A stretch of 45,912 nucleotides of DNA from Candidatus Thorarchaeota archaeon (GCA_018335335.1 JAGXKG010000012.1:1-45912); one strand, 5' to 3'; counted from the first letter of the stretch, positions 32,287 to 40,947 are shown. Program-made: numbers and translations. The notes: generated by a model not told the origin, from the sequence alone.

Positions 32287-32431
32287 TTTAGAATGAGCTG
32301 CAGAATAAACCAACTAGACTACGATTTGACACCGAATCCATCTCGCTGTCAGTTATATTTATCACTACATAGCCCCAGAAAACGCCTTGACTGAGCACCT
32401 TTCAAACCGTTCAATTCAGGATGTAAACTCC

Positions 32432-32839
32432 ATGAAAAAAGACGATCTCTTTGAATTTTGTGAAGAATGGCTCTCAGCTTGGACTGGAAACCAGCCAGAG
32501 AAACTGATTGAATTCTATGCTGAGGATGCTCAGTACGTGGATCCAAAACACCGGCAGGGACTTCAGGGACGAGATGAGATTCTGAAATACTTCAGGAAGT
32601 TACTGCGCAAGTATCACGATTGGGTATGGACGCCGATTGAAGTTTTTCCCATTGATCGGGGATTCATTGTGAAATGGGAGTGCGAAATCCATGTCGGCAC
32701 TGAGGAACTCACTGAAATGGGTGTCGATATTGTTGAACTAGAAGATTACAAGATAATGCGAAACGAAGTCTATTTTGATAGAACCCGGATGATGCGCGCA
32801 GTCGAGAACGAACGAAAGCGGCAGAAACTAATCAGGTAG
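32432..32839 (+). CDS. SnoaL/NTF2-like fold protein
   Basis: A 135-residue protein of the SnoaL/NTF2 fold: LFEFCEEWLSAWTGNQPEKLIEFYAEDAQYVD is the typical opening helix pair, followed by GRDEILKYFRKLL and strands VWTPIEVF and GFIVKWECEIHVG. Such cones bind small hydrophobic ligands or isomerise them; catalytic residues cannot be assigned. I use the ATG at 32432 (AGGA 10 nt upstream). A TTG at 32387 sits about 25 nt after the TATA-like TTATATTTA (32353-32361) and could be a leaderless start giving 150 residues. The 3' end overlaps the convergent hydrolase gene by 12 nt. Confidence 0.7.
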   Translation: MKKDDLFEFCEEWLSAWTGNQPEKLIEFYAEDAQYVDPKHRQGLQGRDEILKYFRKLLRKYHDWVWTPIEVFPIDRGFIVKWECEIHVGTEELTEMGVDIVELEDYKIMRNEVYFDRTRMMRAVENERKRQKLIR

Positions 32840-33592
32840 ATTTAGCGTTTCATCAGCCCAGTCGATTATCGTATTATTCAATTCGCTTGGTTGTTCAACC
32901 ATGACACCGTGACCAGCGTTTGCAATAACATGAAGATCTGAGCTGGGAATTTTCTCATGCAAATACTCCGCATACTTTGGTGGAGTCATGAGGTCATCTG
33001 CACCAACCAGAACAAGCGTAGGCAAATCTATTTGACTTACCTCGTCCATGATATCAAAATCGTTGCACATCTCAAAATCCCTCCTGATGACACTTCTGCG
33101 GCATTGACGAATTTCCTTCAGAGACGCCTGAATCACTTCTTGATCGGTCTCTTTGCTAAACATGAATTTCTCGACAAGTTGTAGGTATTTCTCCATGCCC
33201 GAGTCGATGGCATCAAACACATTTGGATGGACTTTTAGCTTGGCACCTGTCCCAATGAGCACCAGACCCGAAATCTCGTCAGGGTATTTCAATGCGTATA
33301 GCTGGGCAAGTGCACCTCCCATGGAATGTCCAGCGAGAATCGGTCTCTGGTATTCGTGCACAACCTCTTTGATATCCGCCAGATAGGCATGCTGCACATT
33401 ATCAGGTTGTCGATCGGGTGTATCTCCATGGCCATTCAACTCCAGAGCAACTACACGAAAATTGTCTGACAATCCGCGGAGTTGCATCATCCATGTGCCT
33501 GCTGAACCTCCAGCTCCATGAATGAATACAAGTGTGGAATCCTTGTTTTTTCCCCGAATGAGTTTCGATACCGTCATGGCATGTGTGGTCAA
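32828..33592 (-). CDS. Alpha/beta-fold hydrolase
   Basis: The 254-residue protein shows the whole catalytic set: oxyanion-hole segment LVFIHGAGGSAGTW, nucleophile elbow AGHSMGG (Ser), acid in LVLVGADDLMTPP (Asp) and NAGHGVMVEQP (His). It belongs to the broad esterase/lipase group with a short helical lid. It has no signal peptide, so it is cytoplasmic, and the substrate is unknown. It converges on and overlaps the SnoaL-like gene. Confidence 0.88.
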   Translation of the reverse strand: MTTHAMTVSKLIRGKNKDSTLVFIHGAGGSAGTWMMQLRGLSDNFRVVALELNGHGDTPDRQPDNVQHAYLADIKEVVHEYQRPILAGHSMGGALAQLYALKYPDEISGLVLIGTGAKLKVHPNVFDAIDSGMEKYLQLVEKFMFSKETDQEVIQASLKEIRQCRRSVIRRDFEMCNDFDIMDEVSQIDLPTLVLVGADDLMTPPKYAEYLHEKIPSSDLHVIANAGHGVMVEQPSELNNTIIDWADETLNLPD

Positions 33593-33746
33593 CAGATGTC
33601 CCTATCAGTTTTGTGAAAATCAGTCTGATTGAATCCAAATTCTAGGCACTATCCTTTTTAGGGACCTTGGGCAGTTATTAGCAAAGGGAGCCTCGGTGAC
33701 GGGGCACTTGTAAAACACGCTAATGAACGCGTAAGGAGAGTAGAAA

Positions 33747-34793
33747 ATGAATAAAAAGACAACAGCCATAGTCGTTATCATTGTGCTTGTTGTGGCTATA
33801 GGTGCTGGAATTGTATTCCTTGGACCTATGCTCTTCCCTGCACCCACCAATGTTGCCATTGTTTTCGCAACAGGTGGATTAGGCGACAAGTCGTTCAACG
33901 ACGCCGCCTATGAGGGAGCCCAACGAGCCAAGACCGAGTTAGGCTGGGATTTCACGTACGTCGAACCGACTGAGATTTCAGAGTACGAAGGTTATCTCCG
34001 GGATTATGCAAATCCTGAATCCGGAGAAACTTACGAGCTGATTATATCCATCGGATTCGATCAAGCAGAAGCCCTAAATAAAACGTCCCAAGACTACCCG
34101 AACCAACGTTTTGCTATAGTTGATATGGTAGTAGACCAGCCCAATGTGTCGAGCCTCATTTTCTCGGCAAGTGAGGGTTCAGCTCTTGTTGGTGCAATAG
34201 CAGGAATGTACACAGAAACCAATCATATCGGTTTTCTGGGCGGGATGGATATCCCTCTAATCAATGAGTTTGCTGCTGGGTACCTATGGGGCGCAAACTA
34301 TACGAATGAAGGCATAGACTACTCGGTCAATTATGTTGGTGAGTGGGCAAACCCCACAGCGGGTCAGAGCTTAGCAAACGGAATGTACACTGATGGCGCT
34401 GACATTATTTTTGCTGCAGCTGGTCAGTCTGGATTAGGTGCTTTTACGGCAGCCAAGAATAACGGGACCGATCACGACACCTATGTTATTGGTGTTGATA
34501 GCCCCCAGATGTATCTGGGATGTGAAGATCCAGAGAATCCTGAGCCACCAACTGCCTGTATCACGTCGATGCTGAAGCGGGTAGATGTCGCTGTATTTGA
34601 GACAATCGAGGACGTCTATAACGATGAGTTCCAGCCTGGAATTCGCGTCTGGAATCTTGCTAATGGTGGAGTTGGTTACGAAACCAATGAAGACTTGTTA
34701 ACGCTACCAGACGACATCATAACCACGGTTGAGGACCTTAAGCAGAAAATCATTGACGGCAACGTCACTGTACCAACAAGCAAGTACTGGTAA
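33747..34793 (+). CDS. BmpA/PnrA-type nucleoside-binding protein of an ABC transporter
   Basis: A 348-residue solute-binding protein. One N-terminal helix (AIVVIIVLVVAIGAGIVFLG) anchors it; no lipobox cysteine is present. The mature part has VAIVFATGGLGDKSFNDAAY, the hallmark of basic membrane protein/PnrA purine-nucleoside receptors, then IISIGFDQAEALN, GFLGGMDIPLINEF, GADIIFAAAGQSGLGAF and VIGVDSPQ. It acts on the outer face of the membrane and delivers nucleosides to the transporter encoded just downstream. GGAG lies 8 nt before the ATG. A terminator after it at 34813 suggests the receptor is made in excess over the permease, as is common. Confidence 0.92.
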   Translation: MNKKTTAIVVIIVLVVAIGAGIVFLGPMLFPAPTNVAIVFATGGLGDKSFNDAAYEGAQRAKTELGWDFTYVEPTEISEYEGYLRDYANPESGETYELIISIGFDQAEALNKTSQDYPNQRFAIVDMVVDQPNVSSLIFSASEGSALVGAIAGMYTETNHIGFLGGMDIPLINEFAAGYLWGANYTNEGIDYSVNYVGEWANPTAGQSLANGMYTDGADIIFAAAGQSGLGAFTAAKNNGTDHDTYVIGVDSPQMYLGCEDPENPEPPTACITSMLKRVDVAVFETIEDVYNDEFQPGIRVWNLANGGVGYETNEDLLTLPDDIITTVEDLKQKIIDGNVTVPTSKYW

Positions 34794-34812
34794 TCTAGTG
34801 TAAAAACGTAGT

Positions 34813-34846
34813 GAGAGGCATCAGCCTCTCTTATCTCTTTTTTTTT
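34813..34846 (+). terminator. Hairpin plus T-run terminator after the nucleoside-binding protein
   Basis: GAGAGGC (34813-34819) and GCCTCTC (34824-34830) form a perfect 7-bp stem with an ATCA loop. TTATCTC and nine T (34838-34846) follow. It separates the receptor gene from the ATPase/permease genes. Confidence 0.7.
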
Positions 34847-34982
34847 GCATCATCATATATTTTGTAGATAGCCATTATGTGTTCTCTCTAACCCGTAGCA
34901 TTAAATACCATTTTTGATAGCCACACAAACAAACGGGACGCTTTCAGACAGCAATCCACCCTAGTCAAAGGAGGAAATAGCC

Positions 34983-36563
34983 ATTTACGCGATTGAGCTT
35001 GAGAACATCAGCAAGACGTTCCCTGGCGGTGTGGAGGCAAACAAGGATATCACACTGCGTATCGAAGAAGGCGAAGTACACGGCCTGCTAGGAGAAAACG
35101 GAGCTGGCAAAACCACTCTAATGAATGTTCTATATGGATTGCTTTCCAAGGATAGTGGAAAAATCAAAATCCGGGGAGAAGAGGTCGACCTAGAATCACC
35201 TCACGGAGCTATAGCCCGAGGTGTGGGAATGGTGCATCAACACTTCAAGCTCATTCCGCCTCTCACAGTTGTTGAGAATGTTATTCTCGGCCTAGAACCA
35301 ACCATTGCCAAATTTGAATCTTTTCAGAGCAGATTTGGGCAAGAAGCAGGGCTGCTTATGCCCATGGACATAGACAGAGCTGCAGAGAGAATCAAGGAAA
35401 TTGCCCTGGAGAATGGCATGAAGATTGATCCCTTCGCCAAAATGCAAGATTTGTCCGTTGGCCTGAGACAACGAGTTGAGATTCTAAAAACGCTTTATCG
35501 GAATGCGGAAATCCTGATACTAGATGAACCGACTTCGGTGCTTACACCGCAGGAAGTTGATGACCTTTTTGTTACTCTTGATAAATTCAAAGAGCAAGGT
35601 AGAACCATTATACTCATAACACATAAACTGAGAGAGCCTATGGCGCTTTGCGATAGAATAACAGTCCTCCGAGAGGGCAAGCTAGTGGGAACTGTAGATA
35701 AGGATGATACGAGTCCAAAAGAACTTGCAAAAATGATGGTTGGACGACCCGTTGTATTCAGAATCGAGAAGGAGGAAGCACACCTAGGAAAAGAGATACT
35801 TCGAGTTGAGAATCTCAAAGTGAAAGATACTCGGGGTCTTATTGCGGTTGATGGTGTGAATCTGAGTGTACGTGAAGGTGAAATTCTGGGAATTGCGGGA
35901 GTCGAAGGAAATGGACAAACCGAACTCGTGGAGGCGATTGCTGGCATCAGGAAAGTCGACGATGGTAGAGTTTTCGTCGATGGAAATGAAATCACGAACT
36001 TTGATGCAAGAAAGGTCCGCGAGACGGGAGTATGTCATATCCCCGAGGATCGACACAGAAAGGGCTTGGTCCTAGATTTCACGGTGCGGGATAATATAGC
36101 TCTTGGCAGGCATTACTATGAGCCTTTTGCTACTGGCCCGAACGATTCCCTGCTGAATATGCAACAGCTTTCTTCGCTTTCTAGTGATCTTGTTAATGAA
36201 TACTCAATTATGGTTTCTTCAATCAATGCGCCAACGAGAACCTTATCTGGAGGTAATCAGCAAAAAGTCATAGTTGCACGGGAATTGGCCTACAAGCCAA
36301 AGCTCGTGTTGGCAGCTCAACCTACGCGAGGGCTTGATGTAGGAGCAACTGAATTCATACGAAACACTCTGATTGACATGAGAGATAAGGGAGCAGCTAT
36401 TTTATTGATATCCGCAGAGCTCGATGAAATCACCAACTTGGCTGGACGAATTGCTGTGATTCATGAGGGTAAAGTAGTTGCGAAAGTCAAACCCGAAGAG
36501 ACTACGTATGAAGAGCTAGGCTTGCTCATGGCAGGACATGAAGAACGCGTAAAAGGGGTATAG
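34983..36563 (+). CDS. Nucleoside ABC transporter ATPase (two NBDs) with ATT start
   Basis: A 527-residue protein with two fused nucleotide-binding domains, as in NupO/YufO and RbsA. NBD1 has Walker A GENGAGKTTL, signature LSVGLRQRVEIL and Walker B ILILDEPTSVLTP. NBD2 has the degenerate GVEGNGQTELVEAIAG loop normal for this family, LSGGNQQKVIVARE and AAQPTRGLDVGA. The first standard start, GTG 35031, would remove the conserved first strand IELENISKTFPGG. An in-frame TAG stands at 34962 and no ATG, GTG or TTG lies between. The ATT at 34983 has GGAG with a 9-nt spacer, exactly like the ATG starts in this window, so I take it as the start. It powers nucleoside uptake with the next two genes. Confidence 0.92.
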   Translation: MYAIELENISKTFPGGVEANKDITLRIEEGEVHGLLGENGAGKTTLMNVLYGLLSKDSGKIKIRGEEVDLESPHGAIARGVGMVHQHFKLIPPLTVVENVILGLEPTIAKFESFQSRFGQEAGLLMPMDIDRAAERIKEIALENGMKIDPFAKMQDLSVGLRQRVEILKTLYRNAEILILDEPTSVLTPQEVDDLFVTLDKFKEQGRTIILITHKLREPMALCDRITVLREGKLVGTVDKDDTSPKELAKMMVGRPVVFRIEKEEAHLGKEILRVENLKVKDTRGLIAVDGVNLSVREGEILGIAGVEGNGQTELVEAIAGIRKVDDGRVFVDGNEITNFDARKVRETGVCHIPEDRHRKGLVLDFTVRDNIALGRHYYEPFATGPNDSLLNMQQLSSLSSDLVNEYSIMVSSINAPTRTLSGGNQQKVIVARELAYKPKLVLAAQPTRGLDVGATEFIRNTLIDMRDKGAAILLISAELDEITNLAGRIAVIHEGKVVAKVKPEETTYEELGLLMAGHEERVKGV

Positions 36564-38051
36564 ATGATGAGCAACGAAGAAACCAGCATAAGCAGTTCTG
36601 GAGAAGGAGAACCAAGGGAAGGAACGCCAATAGATGCTATTGTTGAAGGCATCGAAAACAAGATTTCCAGTCCAGAGTTCCAGAAGACTGTCATTTCCAC
36701 AGTAGGGTCAATCGTCCTAGCGATGCTTATCGCTGCCCTTGTCATGATAATGACCGGTTACAATCCGTTTCTTGCCTACGTCGCGTTGTTGAGAGCCGCT
36801 ATGGTCCAGTGGGCACAGGTATTATTCAATGCCACTCCGCTCATCTTCACGGGGCTATCAGTAGCTTTCGCTTTCAAATGTGGGCTATTCAATATTGGTC
36901 CCGAGGGGCAGGTTTACGTTGGCTCATTGGCTGCAACTGTCACGGGCTATGCAATTAGCCTACCAGTAGTTATTCATCCACTTGCAGCGCTTGCCGTAGG
37001 GGCCTTTGTTGGAGGATTGTGGGGATTCTTGCCAGGTCTTCTCCGGGCTTATAGAGGAGCTCATGAAGTGGTTACAACGATGATGCTCAGCTATACTGCT
37101 ATTCTACTTACACATTGGTTGGTTGCTGGCCCGTTTTTGGAACCTGGAAACGAGTACATTCTTCAAACCCAGTTAATCAATGAAACTGCTGAGCTTCCGT
37201 TTCTGTTAGGACATTTTCTGAGCTGGGCCTTCATTGTTGCTGTTCTCGCTGTTGTGGGGGTGGATATTCTGATAAACAGAACAGTTCTAGGGTATGAAAT
37301 GAGGGCAGTGGGATCGAACTTGGAAGCAGCTGAATATGCTGGCATTAATGCAAAGGCGAAAATGGCTCTCTCTTTGGGTATCGCTGGCGCTCTCTCTGGA
37401 CTAGCTGGTGCCGGGCAAATTCTCGGATATCATCATCGATTTATTGATGGATGGTCTTCCGGACTTGGATGGGACGGCATAACTGTAGCTGTGCTAGGGG
37501 CAAATAACCCATGGGGTGTTCTCATGGGTGCGCTATTCTTCGGAGCTTTGAATGTTGGTGGCAGGAGCATGCAAAGGCTTGCAGGAGTCCCAAGCGAAAT
37601 GGTCAGCCTTATTCAAGGGCTTATAGTCGTCTTTGTAGCTGCGCCAAGAATAATGGATTGGCTTGCTGATAGAGGCATCGAACAGGCAAAATGGATGAAA
37701 GAAAAACCAAAAATGGGTATGCCGCATTTATTCTCTATTGCCATTACTCTGGTTGCTTCTCTGATTGGTTTCACTCTTGTCGGGTCATATGGGGCGGTTC
37801 ATTTTGCTGCTTCTGGACTTGTCATGGCTGCTGCCGGAATTGGAATTTCAGGAGCCATACTCATGCTTACTAACAAGATGCTTGGGCTCAAAATCGGAAT
37901 TCTGTCAGGTTTATTCTGGCTATCAGTTGGGGCTGTAGGTTTGGCAGCGGGCGATTTTGCTATGGTTCTAACGTCGTTGATTCTTGGTGGCTTGACCATG
38001 ATTTTCGATTTGATATCATACTATCTGGTAAAATCAGAGGTGGAGGCCTGA
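36564..38051 (+). CDS. Nucleoside ABC transporter permease 1, with extra C-terminal helices
   Basis: The first 370 residues match branched-chain-type permeases of BmpA systems (NupP/YufP): GLSVAFAFKCGLFNIGPEGQ, AYRGAHEVVTTMMLSYTAILL, AVGSNLEAAEYAGINAKAK and LGWDGITVAVLGANNPWG. About 125 further residues form four extra helices (from LFSIAITLVASLIGFTLVGS to the end) that typical family members lack. ATG codons at 36564 and 36567 follow the ATPase stop directly; the second has GGGG 8 nt upstream. It forms the pore together with the next gene. Confidence 0.9.
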   Translation: MMSNEETSISSSGEGEPREGTPIDAIVEGIENKISSPEFQKTVISTVGSIVLAMLIAALVMIMTGYNPFLAYVALLRAAMVQWAQVLFNATPLIFTGLSVAFAFKCGLFNIGPEGQVYVGSLAATVTGYAISLPVVIHPLAALAVGAFVGGLWGFLPGLLRAYRGAHEVVTTMMLSYTAILLTHWLVAGPFLEPGNEYILQTQLINETAELPFLLGHFLSWAFIVAVLAVVGVDILINRTVLGYEMRAVGSNLEAAEYAGINAKAKMALSLGIAGALSGLAGAGQILGYHHRFIDGWSSGLGWDGITVAVLGANNPWGVLMGALFFGALNVGGRSMQRLAGVPSEMVSLIQGLIVVFVAAPRIMDWLADRGIEQAKWMKEKPKMGMPHLFSIAITLVASLIGFTLVGSYGAVHFAASGLVMAAAGIGISGAILMLTNKMLGLKIGILSGLFWLSVGAVGLAAGDFAMVLTSLILGGLTMIFDLISYYLVKSEVEA

Positions 38052-38055
38052 TAGA

Positions 38056-39012
38056 ATGCAACTTGGTGACTTTACAATTCTGATCCTCGGATGGTTGATC
38101 AAAGCCACACTACAGATGGGTACTCCGTTAGTTCTCACCGCACTGGGAGGTATGTTCTCAGAGAGGTCTGGCGTTGTTAACATTGGACTTGAGGGAATGA
38201 TGCTTACGGGAGCATTTACTGGAGCGGTTGCCAGCCACTATTCTGGAAATCCTTGGCTGGGTATTTTGGTTGGAATAATAGGCGGTGCCGCCCTCGGATT
38301 ACTCCATGCCATCATATGTGTCAAGTTCAAAGGAAATCAAATCGTCAGCGGTACTGGCTTAATACTCATAGGCTTTGGACTTAGCACCCTTGGTTTACAG
38401 GTCGTATGGGGAAGAAAGGGGCGATCCGATGAAGTACCAGGTATTACTCCGGTGGAATTACCCTTCATTAGGGACATACCAGGCATAGGAACTGCAATCG
38501 GTAATCTATCGCCCATTATCTACTTGATGTTTGTGATTGTTGTGGTTTCTTGGTATGTGCTCTACAAGACTCCTTTTGGACTTCGAATCAGAGCCTCAGG
38601 AGAAGATCCAAGCACCCTCGACACAGCAGGCGTCGACGTCGAATGGGTTAGAATAGTAGCCGTAGTTATCAGTGGTTGCTTGGCTGGACTTGCTGGTGCC
38701 TATCTATCTTTAGGATTCGAAAACGCTTTCGCAAAGAACATGACAAGTGGGAGAGGATTTATCGCATTGGCTGCCATGATTTTTGGGAACTGGACACCCA
38801 TCGGTTGTTTCCTCGCAGGGATGTTCTTCGGCTTCCTTGATGGGCTTCAATACGCCCTGCAGATAACCCTCGGTGTAGAAGTTGTCTCGCAGTATCTTAG
38901 CTTCATACAAATGGTTCCATATGTTTTGGTGATTGTTGCATTGGCGGGTATTCGAAGGGCTGTTCCGCCCGCCGCTGTGGGTAAGCCCTACGAAAAGGAG
39001 GCGCGTGCGTAA
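38056..39012 (+). CDS. Nucleoside ABC transporter permease 2
   Basis: A 318-residue permease of the NupQ/YufQ type with eight to ten helices. LVLTALGGMFSERSGVVNIGLEGMMLTGA is the family signature. FKGNQIVSGTGLILIGFGLS, IRASGEDPSTLDTAGVDVEW and SGRGFIALAAMIFGNWTPIG complete the core. It pairs with permease 1 to form the membrane channel. The stop of permease 1 lies 4 nt upstream, so they are one operon. Confidence 0.93.
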   Translation: MQLGDFTILILGWLIKATLQMGTPLVLTALGGMFSERSGVVNIGLEGMMLTGAFTGAVASHYSGNPWLGILVGIIGGAALGLLHAIICVKFKGNQIVSGTGLILIGFGLSTLGLQVVWGRKGRSDEVPGITPVELPFIRDIPGIGTAIGNLSPIIYLMFVIVVVSWYVLYKTPFGLRIRASGEDPSTLDTAGVDVEWVRIVAVVISGCLAGLAGAYLSLGFENAFAKNMTSGRGFIALAAMIFGNWTPIGCFLAGMFFGFLDGLQYALQITLGVEVVSQYLSFIQMVPYVLVIVALAGIRRAVPPAAVGKPYEKEARA

Positions 39013-39014
39013 AA

Positions 39015-39464
39015 GTGGCACGACTGCACAATCAAACCCCCCTCGTATTGTGTGTAATCGGGGGTGCCCTAATACTCTTGTCAGGGTCAAGTGGGACCAT
39101 TGGTTTCATTGGAGGGCTAGCAGGTGGCTGGGATGAAGTGTTGGGACCCAACGGAACTCTCACTCTGGAAATAATGGCAGGGTTATTGGCAATTTTCACA
39201 GTAGTCGGTGGCTTAGGAATCATAGCTACTGGCTTTGTTCTGACCACAAAGCATGTTCGTAAAGCTAGAACGGGAATTGCATTCTTCATCGCTATGACTA
39301 TTTCCGGGTTGGTCGTTACTCTGGCAAATCTGACATTATCGGGCCGGTTCGCAATGGGACTAATGTTTCAATTTATGCAATCTTTGGGATGGTTAGGAGC
39401 AATACTAGCAGTAGTTGCGCGAACAATTGCCGAACAGAAACCTATTCTCGATCCATCCGCTTAA
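39015..39464 (+). CDS. Four-helix membrane protein at the end of the nucleoside transporter operon
   Basis: A 149-residue protein from a GTG 2 nt after the stop of permease 2, so it belongs to the operon. It has four hydrophobic helices (PLVLCVIGGALILLSGSSG, ITLEIM-type second helix, IAFFIAMTISGLVVTLANL, SLGWLGAILAVVA). No family motif was recognised. Its layout recalls the four extra helices at the end of permease 1, although the sequences are not clearly alike. It may be an accessory subunit. It overlaps the convergent roadblock gene by 4 nt. Confidence 0.65.
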   Translation: MARLHNQTPLVLCVIGGALILLSGSSGTIGFIGGLAGGWDEVLGPNGTLTLEIMAGLLAIFTVVGGLGIIATGFVLTTKHVRKARTGIAFFIAMTISGLVVTLANLTLSGRFAMGLMFQFMQSLGWLGAILAVVARTIAEQKPILDPSA

Positions 39465-39853
39465 AGACTGAATATTGAAGTTGTGCTCGCTATACTCTTC
39501 GCAGCGCGCTGGCACTCTTTCAAGATGCTATTCTTGTCTTCATCCATGGGAACGAAAACAGCCACATACCAAGTACCCCTTCCAGTTCCGCATATTATTG
39601 ATGTAGCTCCTGATGGATTGATTGCAACGAAACTGTTCTTGTTCCTAAGTGCAGTCACGAAAGTGATATGCTTAATTGTAAACTCTGTTTCGTTCTTTCG
39701 CCAAACTTGTAGCAATTTAGATGCATCCGAACCCAACTGCATGTTTTCTGTTTGAAAAGCAATCTTTCCTTCAGATGTGAAAACGCATGCTCCGCGTATC
39801 GAAGGATAGTTACTCTGAATGATCCGGATTGTTCTCTTTATCGTGTTGACCAC
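39461..39853 (-). CDS. Roadblock/LC7-like domain protein
   Basis: The 130-residue protein consists of a single roadblock/LC7-like domain: helix IKRTIRIIQSNYPSIRGACVFTSEGKIAF, then LQVWRKNETEFTIKHITFVTA, FVAINPSGATSIICGTG and a C-terminal helix SILKECQRAAKSIA. Roadblock folds bind small GTPases or form scaffolds in eukaryotes (dynein light chain, Ragulator). They are unusually numerous in Asgard archaea, often next to small GTPases. No GTPase gene is present in this window. It is convergent with the transporter operon by a 4-nt overlap and faces the wHTH pair. The partner is unknown. Confidence 0.68.
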   Translation of the reverse strand: MVNTIKRTIRIIQSNYPSIRGACVFTSEGKIAFQTENMQLGSDASKLLQVWRKNETEFTIKHITFVTALRNKNSFVAINPSGATSIICGTGRGTWYVAVFVPMDEDKNSILKECQRAAKSIASTTSIFSL

Positions 39854-39944
39854 AGAAATGCGCCCAAGCAGTTCAACTCTTCAACCAATAATAGAAGTTT
39901 TCTCGTTTAAAGTCCCAAGTGTTACGTTTTGCCGAGGAACTACT

Positions 39945-40547
39945 CTATGAGGGGAGAGATCGAGCCATTTTGATTGCTTTGGCGAAGAGGAGCGTTCTCA
40001 AGTGTAGTTCGTCGTTGCTAATTCTGGCTTCCAGATGGTTGTTATAAACAGAGAATCCATGACGCATTGCGATACTCTTCAAGCGTGGAGAAATAATTTT
40101 GGAGCTCTTCAATTTATAGCTGAACCACTCTTCAGGACCATCACCGCGGATTTTGCATTGGACTTGAATATCAACATCATCTAAAGCAAGATTGAACTTC
40201 TTGCCGATGCGGTGGTTGATTTCCGTTTTTCTTCCAAAAATACCGTGCAACACAGCATCAGTATAATCAACAGCTGGTGCTGGAAGGAAAGCCCATGACC
40301 AGAACGCATAACCGAAGAACAGAAGCGCACAAGCTAGGATAAAACCGACAGTGTTGTAGGAGACCACGACTTCGAAACCTTGGGCCCACCCAGGGGGAAT
40401 CCAGTTGGGTGGTTGTGTATCAAAGCCATATATGCCCGGGCTATAGAACAAGTAGAGCGTGACCGAGAAGACAACGATTGACGCTGCCAGTGCAAGACGT
40501 TGTCTGTCTATATAGAGGCCCCGTGCTCTTTCAAGGAGTTTGTTCAT
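39945..40547 (-). CDS. Two-helix membrane protein coupled to a wHTH regulator
   Basis: From the ATG at 40547 the product has 200 residues. A short basic N-terminus (MNKLLERARGLYIDRQRLAL) is followed by two transmembrane helices (about 18-37 and 70-92), with a proline-rich outer loop (DTQPPNWIPPGWAQG) between them. A cytoplasmic domain of about 105 residues ends NNHLEARISNDELHLRTLLFAK. The ATG overlaps the stop of the wHTH gene (ATGA), so the two are coupled and probably work together as membrane sensor and DNA-binding protein. No known domain is recognised in the C-terminal part. An upstream in-frame ATG at 40607 lies inside the wHTH gene and is unlikely. Confidence 0.62.
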   Translation of the reverse strand: MNKLLERARGLYIDRQRLALAASIVVFSVTLYLFYSPGIYGFDTQPPNWIPPGWAQGFEVVVSYNTVGFILACALLFFGYAFWSWAFLPAPAVDYTDAVLHGIFGRKTEINHRIGKKFNLALDDVDIQVQCKIRGDGPEEWFSYKLKSSKIISPRLKSIAMRHGFSVYNNHLEARISNDELHLRTLLFAKAIKMARSLPS

Positions 40548-40900
40548 GAGTCTTCCTCCAGCGAATTGAGATACAGCTCTCTCGCCTTGTCCCCATACTC
40601 CCTGCACATCTTAACCAGCACCTCTAGGAGAGGATGCTCGTTGTTGATCCGAATGGCGTAGAGCCTGGGTGTTAATTCATCGATCATGATTAATTCGTCA
40701 TCTTGGAGATGATCCAGGACGCCTCGATAAAGGCTCCTCGATTTTCCGCTATAACCGATGAGTCGGCTGAGCTGAACTCCGCTTACGCTCCGCGGATAGA
40801 TGTGGGCCAGTGCCAAGAGTATTGCCCGCTTTGTCTGGTTCAACGAAGACATCAGTTGGATGACTTCGTATGCGGAACGAAGCATTTCCTCATTATCCAT
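40544..40900 (-). CDS. Winged-helix DNA-binding protein
   Basis: A 118-residue protein with a winged helix-turn-helix layout: NQTKRAILLALAHIYPRSVS, then GVQLSRLIGYSGKSRSLYRGVLDHLQ as the recognition helix, and DELIMIDELTPRLYAIR as the wing. A C-terminal helix (LLEVLVKMCREYGDKARELY) could dimerise. It is the first gene of a pair with the membrane protein above. A near-perfect dyad at 40928-40947, about 28 nt before the start, is a likely binding site for autoregulation. The ATG has no strong Shine-Dalgarno, so it could be leaderless. Confidence 0.72.
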   Translation of the reverse strand: MDNEEMLRSAYEVIQLMSSLNQTKRAILLALAHIYPRSVSGVQLSRLIGYSGKSRSLYRGVLDHLQDDELIMIDELTPRLYAIRINNEHPLLEVLVKMCREYGDKARELYLNSLEEDS

Positions 40901-40927
40901 CAGTGATTTATCCCTCTATCTACTTGC

Positions 40928-40947
40928 TTGTGCACCGGGGTACACAA
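40928..40947. promoter_or_regulatory. Near-perfect inverted repeat in a divergent promoter region
   Basis: TTGTGCACC-GG-GGTACACAA has 9-bp arms with one mismatch. A second, perfect short repeat AGTGT-ACG-ACACT lies at 40977-40989. Both sit between the divergent wHTH gene and the gene at 41118. They are probable operators for the wHTH protein; this is an inference from position and symmetry. Confidence 0.5.
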
